A stretch of 64,000 bases of DNA from Zanthoxylum bungeanum (taxonomy: Eukaryota; Streptophyta; Magnoliopsida; Sapindales; Rutaceae): positions 182,912 to 246,911 of the forward strand of contig SKCR01023801.1 in assembly GCA_019454045.1 (NCBI GenBank), written 5' to 3'. The position numbers and the translations under genes were made by a program. Below the pieces are notes generated by a model, which searched no databases, was not told where the DNA came from, and saw only the letters and a program-made list of their open reading frames with translations. The first letter of the stretch is position 1, and every line of letters begins with the position of its first letter. Below, one piece after another: positions 46,164 through 56,888 of the stretch.

Positions 46164-46826
46164 ATGGAAGCCACTTCAAGAAGAGGAGTTGAAAATATTT
46201 GTGTGTTTTGCGGTACCAGTGTTGGTGTTAAGCCACAATACGTACAAGCAGCACATGAATTGGGTCGAGTCTTAGTTGCAAGGAATATGCAGTTAGTATA
46301 TGGCGGAGGCAATCTTGGACTTATGGGGATCGTTTCAAAAGCCGTACAGGAAAGAGGCAGTCACGTTTTGGGAATCATTCCAAAATCCTTGGCGGAGGCA
46401 AATATTATTGGACCATCAAACAGAGATGAACTGATCATGCCAGGTATGTCTGCACGATTGGTAGAAATGATTAACTGTGCTGATGCTTTTATTGCTTTGC
46501 TAGGTGGATTGGGTACATTGGAAGAAACTTTTACAGTGTTATCTTGGGCGAACCTGAACATACACCAGAAACCGCTTGGACTGTATAACGTTGAAGGATT
46601 TTATGATTTTCTTTGTGTGTTTCTTGATGATGCTCGGAGAAATGGGTTCGTGTCAAAACCTTTAAAAGAACTCCTCTTCACTGCCAGAATTGCTCCGGAT
46701 CTAATTGACCAAATCTTAACCTATGAACCACAAGTTGACCATATTCTTTCAAAGATAAATTGGTCTGAGGACGATCGTGGTAATAGGCGTCAGATTAATC
46801 TGGATCTTAACCTTTATTTACTGTAG
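46164..46826 (+). CDS. LOG-like: LONELY GUY (LOG)-like cytokinin riboside 5'-monophosphate phosphoribohydrolase inside a retrotransposon
   Basis: 220 codons, full length for plant LOG (about 210-220 residues), intronless, start context AAACATGG. LOG enzymes release active cytokinin bases from their riboside monophosphates in cytosol and nucleus. Visible motifs: NICVFCGTSVG (11-21), LVYGGGNLGLMG (44-55), HVLGIIPKSL (67-76), MSARLVEM (95-102) with the expected Arg98, GGLGTLEE (114-121) with Glu121, and KPLGLYNVEGFYD (136-148). Two usual residues differ: the Pro before GG is Leu113 and the Lys after Arg98 is Leu99. Activity is therefore likely but not certain. Instead of the usual short tail, it ends INLDLNLYLL, an EAR-like LxLxL motif. 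Plant LOG genes normally have several introns, so capture from mRNA is inferred. Flanking pol, PPT and LTR place it inside element G, and pol is broken while this ORF is open. Confidence 0.93.
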   Translation: MEATSRRGVENICVFCGTSVGVKPQYVQAAHELGRVLVARNMQLVYGGGNLGLMGIVSKAVQERGSHVLGIIPKSLAEANIIGPSNRDELIMPGMSARLVEMINCADAFIALLGGLGTLEETFTVLSWANLNIHQKPLGLYNVEGFYDFLCVFLDDARRNGFVSKPLKELLFTARIAPDLIDQILTYEPQVDHILSKINWSEDDRGNRRQINLDLNLYLL

Positions 46827-46876
46827 AATTTCAGCTAACCAGGTATTATCTTCTAAACTCTTCTTCTACTGTTTAA

Positions 46877-46915
46877 GACATTGGGGACAATGTCTCATTT
46901 AGGTTTGGGGGAGAG
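46877..46915 (+). other. Palindromic GACATT/AATGTC motif followed by a second PPT-like tract
   Basis: GACATTGGGGACAATGTC (46877-46894) has 6-bp inverted arms. AGGTTTGGGGGAGAG follows at 46901-46915, almost the same as the terminal tract at 48138-48149. It lies 50 bp behind the LOG stop and 1.2 kb before the LTR. Confidence 0.7.
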
Positions 46916-47349
46916 AATTAATTGATCAGTACCTTGTTTTTAATTTGTGTGTTGTTTTTATTTTTAGTCCAAATATTTTCGAAAAATACAAAAAAAATTG
47001 AAATTTTTTCAAAAATTACAAAAATATTTAATGTTTTTGTGTTTTTATTTTGACTAAAAAGGTGAAATTGGTAAGAGATAGCTGAGTAATGAGTTTCCAC
47101 TCCTGAGACGTATCTCAAACCATTTTTTCGGAACAAGTTAATTTTTTTTATTTCCTTTTGAAGTATTTAATTTTGTGAATTCTCCATAAAACTGACTAAA
47201 ATGGATCTTCATATGCTCAGTTGACAAGTATTATCAACATACATGGTAACATACGGACATGAGCTATAATTGAAAAGTTTGTAATATTCAGTGCTCTAGT
47301 TTAATTGGAGGAAGCATCTCAAAAAGCAATGGAGTAAAAAAAAAAACGT

Positions 47350-47572
47350 CTAAGATCCGAGTTATTAAGTCTGTAAGGGTGTTTTAACACCTAGTGCCTT
47401 AAAACCAACTAGTTTGGGAGTCACTGGCCCAAAAATCGCTACATGGATCAAAGATGCTGCAAAAATATATATATCTGAAGTCTGAGTAATTAAGTCCGTA
47501 GGGGTGTCTTAACACCTGGTGCCTTAAAGCCAACTGGTTTGGGAGCCACCGACCCAACACTCGCTACATAGA
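47350..47572 (+). repeat. Two tandem units in Athila 3' UTR
   Basis: Units of about 100 bp (47350-47449 and 47470-47572) share AGTAATTAAGTC, GGTGTYTTAACACC, GGTGCCTTAAA, CCAACTRGTTTGGGAG and CTCGCTACAT-like blocks. GGTGTYTTAACACC and CCAACTRGTTTGG are themselves nearly palindromic. Confidence 0.85.
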
Positions 47573-48134
47573 CAGAAGGTATTGTATATAAATAAAAAAA
47601 TAAAATCAAAGAAAAAAATCAGAAAAATGATAAAAATTATTCCATTGCTACAAAAAGGTGTGAATTCGATAAAACTTTAGGACAAAAATATTACTCTCTT
47701 ATCAGCTGCACTTGTGACTATTGTGGGCAAAAATGAGTTGATTAATATTTTGTTGGCTGTGTATATGGAGAATGGTAAATATAATCGGAGAATTTACTTA
47801 TTCAGTAATTTAGAAAGAAAGAAAACAACTAGTAACTTGGAGTAGAAGTTTCACCTGATTAGTCACTAACTTCTTTATTCTCTTTTCGCTTGTCTTTTTT
47901 GCTTTTGTGTGCATTAGTTTCACTATCTTTTTACTTTTGTAAAATGTTTGTGGGTATCATTGCTGTAAACCCTCACAAGACTACAACTCGTCCACTAGGG
48001 ACACCTAGGGGTTTAAAGGCTTGTTGCATACGCTAAATACAACCGTGATCCCTACGAAAGTGGCTTAGTTAAATTTTATTTTAAAGATGTTTATGTTATT
48101 TTATTCTGTGTTTTGCTCGAGGACTAGCAAAATG

Positions 48135-48149
48135 TTAGGTTTGGGGGTG
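48135..48149 (+). other. Polypurine tract of element G
   Basis: TTAGGTTTGGGGGTG directly precedes the LTR start TGATGAGTGG. Confidence 0.85.
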
Positions 48150-48607
48150 TGATGAGTGGTAATTATATCACTATTCCCCACTCATTTGACCTAATATTTT
48201 GTATAGTTTCTTGAGTTTTGTGAATATTTTGATGTGTTTTGTGTTATTTTGTAGATAAATAAAGTTTCAGGACATTCTTGAGGTGATTTGGCGCCAAAAC
48301 AGTGAAAACGGACAAAAGGGCATTTTCATCATTTCGCACGTCGTGACGCGCAAGCCTTTGGCATCGCGACGCTTAACGTGCGCCGGGTCCACATGTCAGA
48401 ATCTGAGAAGTTTGACTTTGCTAACGTGCGCCGTGTCACGTGTCACCATCACAGCCGATCTGCTAACATGCGCCGTGCCACGTGTCATCATCGTACGATG
48501 CCGATAATTGCCATTGCCACATGTGCCACGTGTCACTCCATGTGTCTGCCATGTCATCGTCCACATCACCTGTTGACCAAGTCAAAGTGCCACGTCATCG
48601 CCACATC
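48150..48607 (+). repeat. 3' LTR of element G, interrupted by element D
   Basis: Same start and ACGTG block as 24630-25124. It stops at ACATC (48603-48607), the probable left target site of D. The rest of the LTR lies beyond D and is not in the window. Confidence 0.88.
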
Positions 48608-48923
48608 TGTTGAGTTTCAATCAAGTCCCAAGGATCATAAATCATGCAAAAACGAGTTGAATACATATCATATGAGGTGCGGAAAATACTCACAATGATC
48701 GGTTGGATGCTCCGAAGATGAACCACGAACGCACTGCCTTCTCCTCTTCTGTCATGCTCACGGTAAAACCACTGGTTTGGGCTTCAAGATTCGGTCATGG
48801 TGGGTTTGTGGACTCCATCTTCATCTTCGAGCTCCAAGCTTCAACAATGGATTCCAAGCTCATGAAATCACTTCCCTATCACCTTGATATGTCTCCATGA
48901 GTGTGCTAGCATTTTTATCTTGC

Positions 48924-50951
48924 TGTTGGAGTTTCTAGAGGTCCCAAGATCAAAACTCAAGCATGAATCATAAGTGAATACAACGACGAAGTTGCGGAAT
49001 ACTTACATCGAGCGGTTGAGAGACGATTTGGCAACAAAACGAACTCACTGCCCTTCATGAACTGCTCACGCAGTAGCAGCAAAACACAGCCACTGGTTCG
49101 GTTTTGGTCACCAAAATCAAGCTCCAAGCTTTCCGAAATGGTTCCCAACTCATGGGGGGACTTCCCTATCACCTTCACATTGATCTCGGAGTGTGCTAGC
49201 ACTCTTGTTTTTGCATCAAAAACGCACTTGCTTCCCTTTACTGCTCACTGTTTTTGCCCAGCCAAAACAGAACAGAAAATAAGTGAAAGAGAGGAAGAAG
49301 GAGAAGAAGAGAGAGAGGAGGTAAAAGTGTGATGCGTTTTTGGTGAATACCAAAAGTGTATCTAATACACTTGGAAATGAAATTTATTTCATTTCAAACA
49401 CATTTGGCTTTAATTGCCAACCACACACATCACTCAAGTCACATCAAGTCAACTCAATCAATCAATCTAATCAATTGTCACATCACTCAAAGTGACATGA
49501 TTTGACGCTTGATGTGACGCTAGATGCGACTAGCGATTTGACGCTTGATTTGATGAGCCGTGCTCGAATTCGAAATACGAATGCGCTCGCAAATAATCTC
49601 GGGCTCGGATTCGCTAATTCTAAATTAATGAATTTTCCGTCGCGTCGTAATTAAATGATTACGCCTAGCGAAATCACTATTCACGTCGCTAACGAATTAA
49701 TTCTAAATTAATTCGCTCGCCCGAATTAAAATCTAATTTTAATTCCGCATCGAAATCCAATTTCGTTTAATATATCAAATATATTAATTCCTCGATTAAT
49801 TCCAAATTAATCATTCTCTCTCTTTAAACGATATTTTATCCTAGATAAAATATCTCCGCATTAATCCAGATTAATTTTCTCTCTCATCATATTAATCCCA
49901 GATTAATAAAAGTGCGAGTCATACGTCATCGGTGAATCTTTGGGAAGCGACCCATGAGATCCCCGGATAATTCGGCAGTAAATACGGTCGTCGGAGTATC
50001 CGAATCACGTACGTACCAAGTACTACGTTCTACCGATTTACGAGACACGATCGGCTTCTAGCAAAGCACGAAGTCTACCCGATTCTCCGGTCATATTCAT
50101 CTAAGAATATTTAAGATCTGTATCAAGCGTAGTATACCAAGTATTGTGTATATCGGCCCAGTATCGGATAGTCACGTGCTAGGGCTGGGGCTGGATAAGT
50201 GTCTGCCCCGTCCGAAGCATATGTCGGATGTCTGGTAACTAGTCTCTATAATCGGATGTCATAATATCCCGATGGTTGCGCAACACTTAAGAGCACTAAT
50301 ACCGTATCCTGCGTGACATCATCTCCACTATGACTGAAGTGATACTTCCGTCTTGACATCACACCCAATACTCTATGATTCTCAATATACCCAGCAGTTG
50401 GCGTACATAGAACCGGTTAGAGTCCTAGACGACCTCAACTAAAGTATATTGATTGTCGTAAGCATTAGCGGTGCAAGTCTCAGGTTAAGACCAAATACAC
50501 CTACCCTGATGTCGGACTCCCATAGACACATAGTCATAATACCAATGGGATTCCGAGGGGTCTATCCAGAGCGAAGCTGTTTCCCGTACCATCGGTGAAA
50601 CACAACCTCCTATCGCACTTGCATAAGTATCCAATACTTAAATATATGAGAACTATGTCCGTTGTGCCCTCACAACGCGCACAAGTGCAATACTAGCCTA
50701 TTCCGCATTATCGATGTCCTGTCTCGATAATACTCCCGCTAGGGATATTTAATGATTAATCCTTCGTGGACTGATACTGTCTCATATCATTCTCAATCCA
50801 GGAACTAATCATATGGACCTCTCCTCATTTATATATCTATGGTGATCTAATCACAAACGATGAGAGTGCAATTTCCTTGTCACATAGTTAATTTGTACAA
50901 CAACACCATGATCTGTACAAATAGTGACGCTATGGGTAATTTTGTCCAACA
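48924..50951 (-). repeat. 3' LTR of Copia E
   Basis: 2028 bp, TGTTGGAGTTTC...TTGTCCAACA on the plus strand. It contains the hairpin series (49670-49915), GTGCTAGCAC (49193-49202) and the reversed GTAAGT donor at 49001-49006. Confidence 0.93.
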
Positions 50952-50952
50952 A

Positions 50953-50962
50953 TCTCCCACTT
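50953..50962 (-). other. Polypurine tract of Copia E
   Basis: TCTCCCACTT on the plus strand, AAGTGGGAGA on the coding strand, one base from the LTR. Confidence 0.87.
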
Positions 50963-50969
50963 GGCACAT

Positions 50970-53960
50970 AGCCATCACTCTCGAGTGTCTAACACCCGAA
51001 CTATGTACGGTTCGCTCAAATTGCTGAGAAAAGATTTTTTGTCAGCGGATTTGCATAATTATCGTCTGACGCGATTTACACGATCACCACATCGCCACGA
51101 TGTATGATCCGAACGAATCAGATGAATATAGAAGTATATATCTGGATCGTCGATGAGACCTTTAATTCTTTAGCCTGTGCTGACGCCTAGCTCAGCCGCT
51201 AACAAAACTATATCTAATCTAATTAGATTTATTATCGATCCAAATGGCTTCTATTGCTGCCTCAGCTGCAGCAATAATCCGCATTTGTTGGTTTATTCGG
51301 CAACAGTTATCTTGCTCGGAATATTTCCAGCTTACTGTCCCGTTATTCAAACTTTATAGTACCACAGTATTTACCAGTTTGGAAACATGCAGCAGTGATC
51401 CTAGTCACTTCAAGTTCTCCTACTCCATAATTTAAGACAGCATCTTTAGTTCTCTAAGATACTAACAGATGTTCTTAACTTCAATCCAGTGACTATCACT
51501 CGGATTGTCCTTATTGTGACTCCATATGCTCAAAGCGTATGAGACCCCAGGTTACGTACATTATTCAATGTACAATTTCTCAGAGAGTGTTAAAACACTC
51601 CAAATCTAGCCCAGTAGATCTTATTCCTTGAATAAAGGTTGTTACTACTCCCAGAATTCTACGGAGAATTTCTATGAAAGAATATCTATGAAAGCCAAGC
51701 TTTCACCATTGCTTTTTTGGGAATTCACTATCAGTGCGCTCCCACTAACCTCCTTATATACATAAGAATCATTTCGTTTTGAATTAAATCATAAACCATT
51801 ATGATTACATCAAAACGAAAATTCCTAGAACCAATGCTTGCTTCATCCAAACATGGATCGAATAACCTGCAAACCTTGTTTGCTTGTTATGGTACGACAA
51901 ATCGATAGGATGTTTAAACATCCTCCGAAAGGTTTCCTTTTCAGGAAAGCGATTTTTCGTTAAGCTGTCATATTTCATAAATGAAATACACAGCTTTAGC
52001 AAGCATTATCCAAATGGATTTACAATGGCAACAGGTAAAAGGTTCGTCGTAATCACACAATGTTGATAACTCTACCTTTTCTTACAAGCCTAGCTTAGTA
52101 CGTTGGTATGTTGCCTTCCATGTATGTCTTCCTTGAAGACTTATAAAGTACCAATAGGCACAATGTCTTATGGTACATCAACTAGTATCCAAACTTGTTG
52201 ATATACATGGAATCCATTTCGGACTCATGACTCTTTGTCATAATAGGGAGTCGATACCTTGTATCACTACCTCATACGTAATCAGTTGGTATAACCTTAA
52301 AAGATTAACATCTTTATGAGGTGAGATCAGAAACCCATACCCTAGGAGGTTGTTTTCTGACTCTCTCCGATCTACGCGGTTCTTGTGTATTCGAAGATTA
52401 ATGGTATAATTCATCATTGATGAACTATATGTGTTCCATTAAGGATTTCGTGCCTTGAACAGTATTACTCCAATTTTCATCGAGTATCACCATCCTCCCA
52501 CTTACCACTGCATGTCTGTATTCCTCTCAGGAAAACTGCATGGTGAGCAACAATCTAATTGTTCTCATGTGAGATTTATAAGTACTATACTTATGGTTTT
52601 CCTTTAGGATAACCAATTTGGCACTTATCCAATTTAGGTTTTAGTTTGGTATTATCCAAACATATGCCTAGCATCCCAAATGGTCAGGAATGAGAAACCC
52701 GGTTTCTTTCTTTCCCGTTCATATCTAATATGTAATCTGTCAAACAAATTATTATGGAACCTTATTCTAAATAAGTTATTTGCACTGTTAAAACTTATCC
52801 GTTGAAGGAAATGGTAGCTCAGAGCGACTCATGATTAGCCTTATCATGTATAACATGATTTGGTTAATCCTTTCGGACACACCGTCACTTTGACGTGTTC
52901 CGGGAGGAGTCCTCATTTGAAAGAATACTATAGTCTTTCAAGTATATAAGAAGCTTATTGCTTAAGTATTTTCCATTACGGTCTTACCGTGACGGTATAA
53001 TACTATAGTCGATCTATTTGTCTATTTCGTGTCGAAACTCTAAAAGTTTCCGATTTGTGTTCTTCAAAAGAAACACACAACCATTACGCGATTCCACATC
53101 TGTATAGGTCACGAAATATTCATATCCATATCTAGCCTAGCTAGACATGGGCCCACTTGCTTCACTATGAACAAGGTTAATAGATCGATGGCATTTTACA
53201 CTTTTACCAAGTAAATAGTGTTTTAGGCACATTGCCCAATAAACTAGATTCGTAGACTTTATTTGATTGGAATCAAAACAGTCCGAGTACCCCACTCTTC
53301 GAAAGTGTGGATATACGAGTCTTGTTCGATTGTGTCCCAGACAATAATGCCATAATTAGTTTCTTCTGATCAAATCATTTTGAGCTATTTGTTTGTCATT
53401 ATATATATATATTTGAGATTTATTTATATTCAAAATATAAATTCTGTTATTCACATCTAATGTGTTTATCTCAATATCATCCTTATATAATAAAACACTT
53501 TAGTGTTCTAAAATATAAAGGTTCACCCGTAGTGGGTTAAACACTGATAAAGAGATAATGTATCTAGTCAAACTAGTTACATTATAACAGTTCTCTAATC
53601 CTGCTCATAGCAGATTCTGAACATCAATACATATATTTTATGTACCATACTAAGTATTTTAAAATCTAATTTCAATACTAGTTGTGAACATAACTTTGAC
53701 AAACATTTTTAAAGTCAGAGCCTTGCCCTTTCTTTAATTCTTTCGTGTCTGCCATATCCAAATGGTAGTCACTTTGGGATATGTCAATTATCCTTTTCAA
53801 TATTTCAGAAACCTTAGGCAAAGCCTTGGGTTTTTTAGAATATCGAAACGATGTGCACCTCGTGCTACATGCCCAATTGCAAACTTTGACTTTATCTCAT
53901 TGAGATTAGTCATTTAATTCTCCAAGAATTATAAATTGCAATTTTAATACTTCTTAAATC
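50970..53960 (-). pseudogene. Degenerate Copia gag-pol of element E
   Basis: On the minus strand this is collinear with A and C. RNase H remains at about 51000-51480 (the AEAAIEA-like piece near 51255). Reverse transcriptase remains at 51650-52400, including ENRFPEKETF-like sequence that is a frameshifted AFLNGN region near 51940. Integrase runs from about 52850 to 53350 and a gag hinge lies near 53750-53930. No frame exceeds about 70 codons. Confidence 0.7.
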
Positions 53961-56873
53961 TAAAATTAGATTTATGACAAGTATGTTAAATTAAGCACTA
54001 AGTCATCATCACATAAATCTTCCAAAGATTTTATGCTCTACTTATTTTGCTTAATTTTGGGCTTAAGGTATAATAAGTTATTTTACAAATAAAGTACCTA
54101 TTATTTATTCCCAATTTGAAAATTAAATTATTAAAATATTTTAATCCCAGATTATATTTTAAATATCCAACTTTTCAATTTTATCTTGATTACAATAGTC
54201 CAACTATTTAATCAACGATTAGTGGTACTATATATTTTATAATTACAATAGTCCAACTATATAATCAAATATAATCTAAATTAATTAACCTCAATTACAT
54301 TGATTACTATAATCCAATTATAAAATCAACTGTAAACTGAAATTAATTAATTCAAATATATTGATTAATATAATCCAATTATATATAATCAAGTATAATA
54401 CAGTCCAACTGTTTATTAAAACAACAATTTAAATATTAGTCCAACTAACATTTAATATTACGACGAAATAATTTGAAAGAGCGCGTATGGCGAGTAATTG
54501 AACGAATATTGCAAATTCAATTCTTGCCTCCCACTATTTTTCGTCGAGCCTCTAACCCTCTGTCGAGTACTCGGGAAACCGTGTTTCCTAGTAGGCTAGG
54601 ATCCCGTTAAATATCACACAATCTTGACTTTGGCCAACAAATTGTATGATAATTAACTAGGTAGATCTCTAAGATCAATTGGATCCAATCCAATTCCTAG
54701 ATCCAGTAGGTGGACATCCAAGTCCTAAACATATATCATATATATGCCTATATATCCAATATATACCCTAACCATTTTTCCTCTGAATCAACTAGGCCTT
54801 GGCTTTGGCACAACAAACCTAATGATCCCAGTCAAGCGCGGACCCATTGACCATGGAAGCTTCGTAATCAATGTCGATGGACAAGAAGTGGTCTTGACTT
54901 TGGCCAACAACCACAACTTGGACAAGACACCAATATGGAACAAAGCTTCGTGATTCAAACACATCTTCGACGGACAAGGGCTTGACTTTGGCCAACAACC
55001 CATGCCAATCTAGGATCTTGAGCAAGAATCACTCAATGGAAGGAAAAACGCATGATATTTGATGAGGGTTTTTCGTGTGCAAATTGGCAACCAATTTATT
55101 ATCTTTGTTAAGGTCTCATCATCATACACCCTTAAACATGCATTCTAAACACATAATAAAGCGCATATGATAAAATAATAATGATATACGGATGAATATT
55201 TTAACATTGATCCTAGATCAAATCTCTCACTTTCTCTCTCCCGCTAGCACAAATATTTCTTCTAACCCGTTACACTACACTTCTAAAAAAACCTCATTTA
55301 CATTGAGGGGAATAGGTGAGAATAGAATACAAAGAATATGAGGTGATAAGGCTGGACACGCAGGTTCAATTAATAAATCAAATTTATTACAACAATTTCT
55401 AAAATTGCCCCACCCATCTAATATCCATCCGATATACATTATTCATGCATCACAACCATGTATTCACTCACATAAGCATGCTATCAATCAATCTAATCAA
55501 TTAATTAATCTGATAATTATGTGATCATCCAATGTTCAAACAACGATTTGATTTTGTTCGAGTCAACTCGTTTTTGCGAATAAGTACTTAAAGTACGAAT
55601 TCCCGAATTAAATTAAACTACATAATTAAATCCAATTTAATATGTATTTAATACTAATCCATTATTTAATTCCAAATTAAATATTACACTTTATTAATAA
55701 ACCTTTTAAACGAATTAAATTCCAAATTTAATTGTTACGGGTCTCAAAGCCCGATTAACGTCCAACGTCAACTTAATTAAAGTCCAATGGGCTTTTAATT
55801 ATTAATTTCTTAAGGCGTGGACTTTTGGTCAACTCGGGTCAAACCCGCAACCAAAGTCCAATCCGGGATTTACCCCATAAGCCTTTAAATTAATTTTGGC
55901 CCATTAGGCCCAATTAAATTACAAATGTCCATTATGTCGCATTTGGGCTTTATGGAAGGGTTTTGGGCCCAATTGGATCCAATCCAATTTGCCTAAAACA
56001 AACTTTGTACAACAAAGCCCAATAAGCCCAATAACAACAATTCAAGCTCAATTTCCAAAATTAGCCCAATTAATTAATTACACAAATCCAATTTCGCAAT
56101 TTAATTACCTAAAGTGTATATCATGATTAATCACCCAAATTAACATTTCTAAAACATCAATTCATACAATTAATCATGTTCATTATCATCATCATATGTC
56201 CAACATATTTTGATTAAAATCAAACCCATATACATGCTACATTAAGTCTCGGCCAAAGGGGATTTTAATGTCCAACTTTAAACCCAATCCAATTGAATCC
56301 AAATCAACATTAAATCAACATCCCCAATTGTTTTCAAGTCATCCATGAATCAAAAACAAATCAAAAATACCAGACAATAAGGGCACTTCATCATCATTCG
56401 GCCAACACAAGCATTTTGGGGAAATTTGTTCCAAACATATTTAATCAAATTGATCCAACCAATCATCAATTAAACATGTATTAAGCATACTTAATCATCC
56501 AATTTCATAATTGCATGCTCAAATCAATTTTACCCAATTTCAAGTTTCATGACATACTTGGCATTTGGGGATTTTACGTCCGAATCGAATTCAATCCAAT
56601 TGATTCCGCAATCGACATCAAATCATATTCCCGAATGATTTCCAACACATCCAATTGTCAAAATTCAAAAATCCCAAGACATGAAATCATGCATAACTTT
56701 CGGCCAAGATAGAAATTTGGGGAAAAAATGATCCAATCAAATTTTCTTGAAATTGACTCAATCAATCTTCAATTCAAACACATTTAAGCATACAATCAAT
56801 CCAATTTAATTTATCATGCTCAAAATCAAGTTTGCCCAAATTTTAGCCCTAACTTTTTCATGCTTTTAACCTA
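53961..56873 (-). other. Long leader of Copia E with hairpin series
   Basis: Reversed equivalent of 9031-12097. The TCCAA-loop hairpins (TTGGA on the coding strand) lie at 54185-54450. The GACTTTGGCC-core hairpins are near 54625, 54800, 54900 and 54975. No coding sequence is supported. Confidence 0.7.
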
Positions 56874-56887
56874 AGCTCTTGATGCCA
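56874..56887 (-). other. Primer-binding site of Copia E
   Basis: AGCTCTTGATGCCA on the plus strand, TGGCATCAAGAGCT on the coding strand. It is an initiator Met-type site with one extra base, as in A. Confidence 0.75.
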
Positions 56888-56888
56888 T

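Larger units (their letters stand above)
46827..48134 (+). other. 3' untranslated region of element G
   Basis: No ORF of note. It contains the GACATTGGGGACAATGTC motif with a purine tract (46877-46915), A/T-rich stretches and a tandem repeat (47350-47572). This layout is usual for Athila 3' regions. The part from 47441 on recurs at 61592-62302. Confidence 0.75.
24630..48607 (+). mobile_element. Athila-lineage Ty3/Gypsy retrotransposon G carrying two cargo ORFs
   Basis: 5' LTR pieces 24630-25124 and 34805-35737; tRNA-Asp-like primer site; gag, protease with DLGAS, RT, RNase H and INT in Gypsy order; two extra ORFs; GGTTTGGGGGTG tract; 3' LTR from 48150. Protein motifs ([51 protein letters not shown]) are Athila-type. 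Three blocks interrupt it: C in the 5' LTR, an LTR-like block in gag and a solo LTR in RT. The 3' LTR is cut by D at 48608, so its end is not seen. Gag-pol is dead from many stops, but the two ORFs behind pol are open. Confidence 0.9.

Noticed and set aside
46164..46826. Interpretation of the LOG ORF as a resident host gene hit by transposons
   Set aside because: Athila pol, the post-pol GGGAGGCAACCCA motif, 3' UTR motifs and the polypurine tract lie in continuous order around it, and it has no introns. The reading as cargo is more economical, though only other copies can prove it.
54744..54953. 69-codon ORF with NVDGQEVVLTLAN repeats
   Set aside because: It is the reversed leader hairpin series of Copia E read through; the minus-strand copies in A and C have the equivalent only by shared sequence and no start or domain supports a protein.
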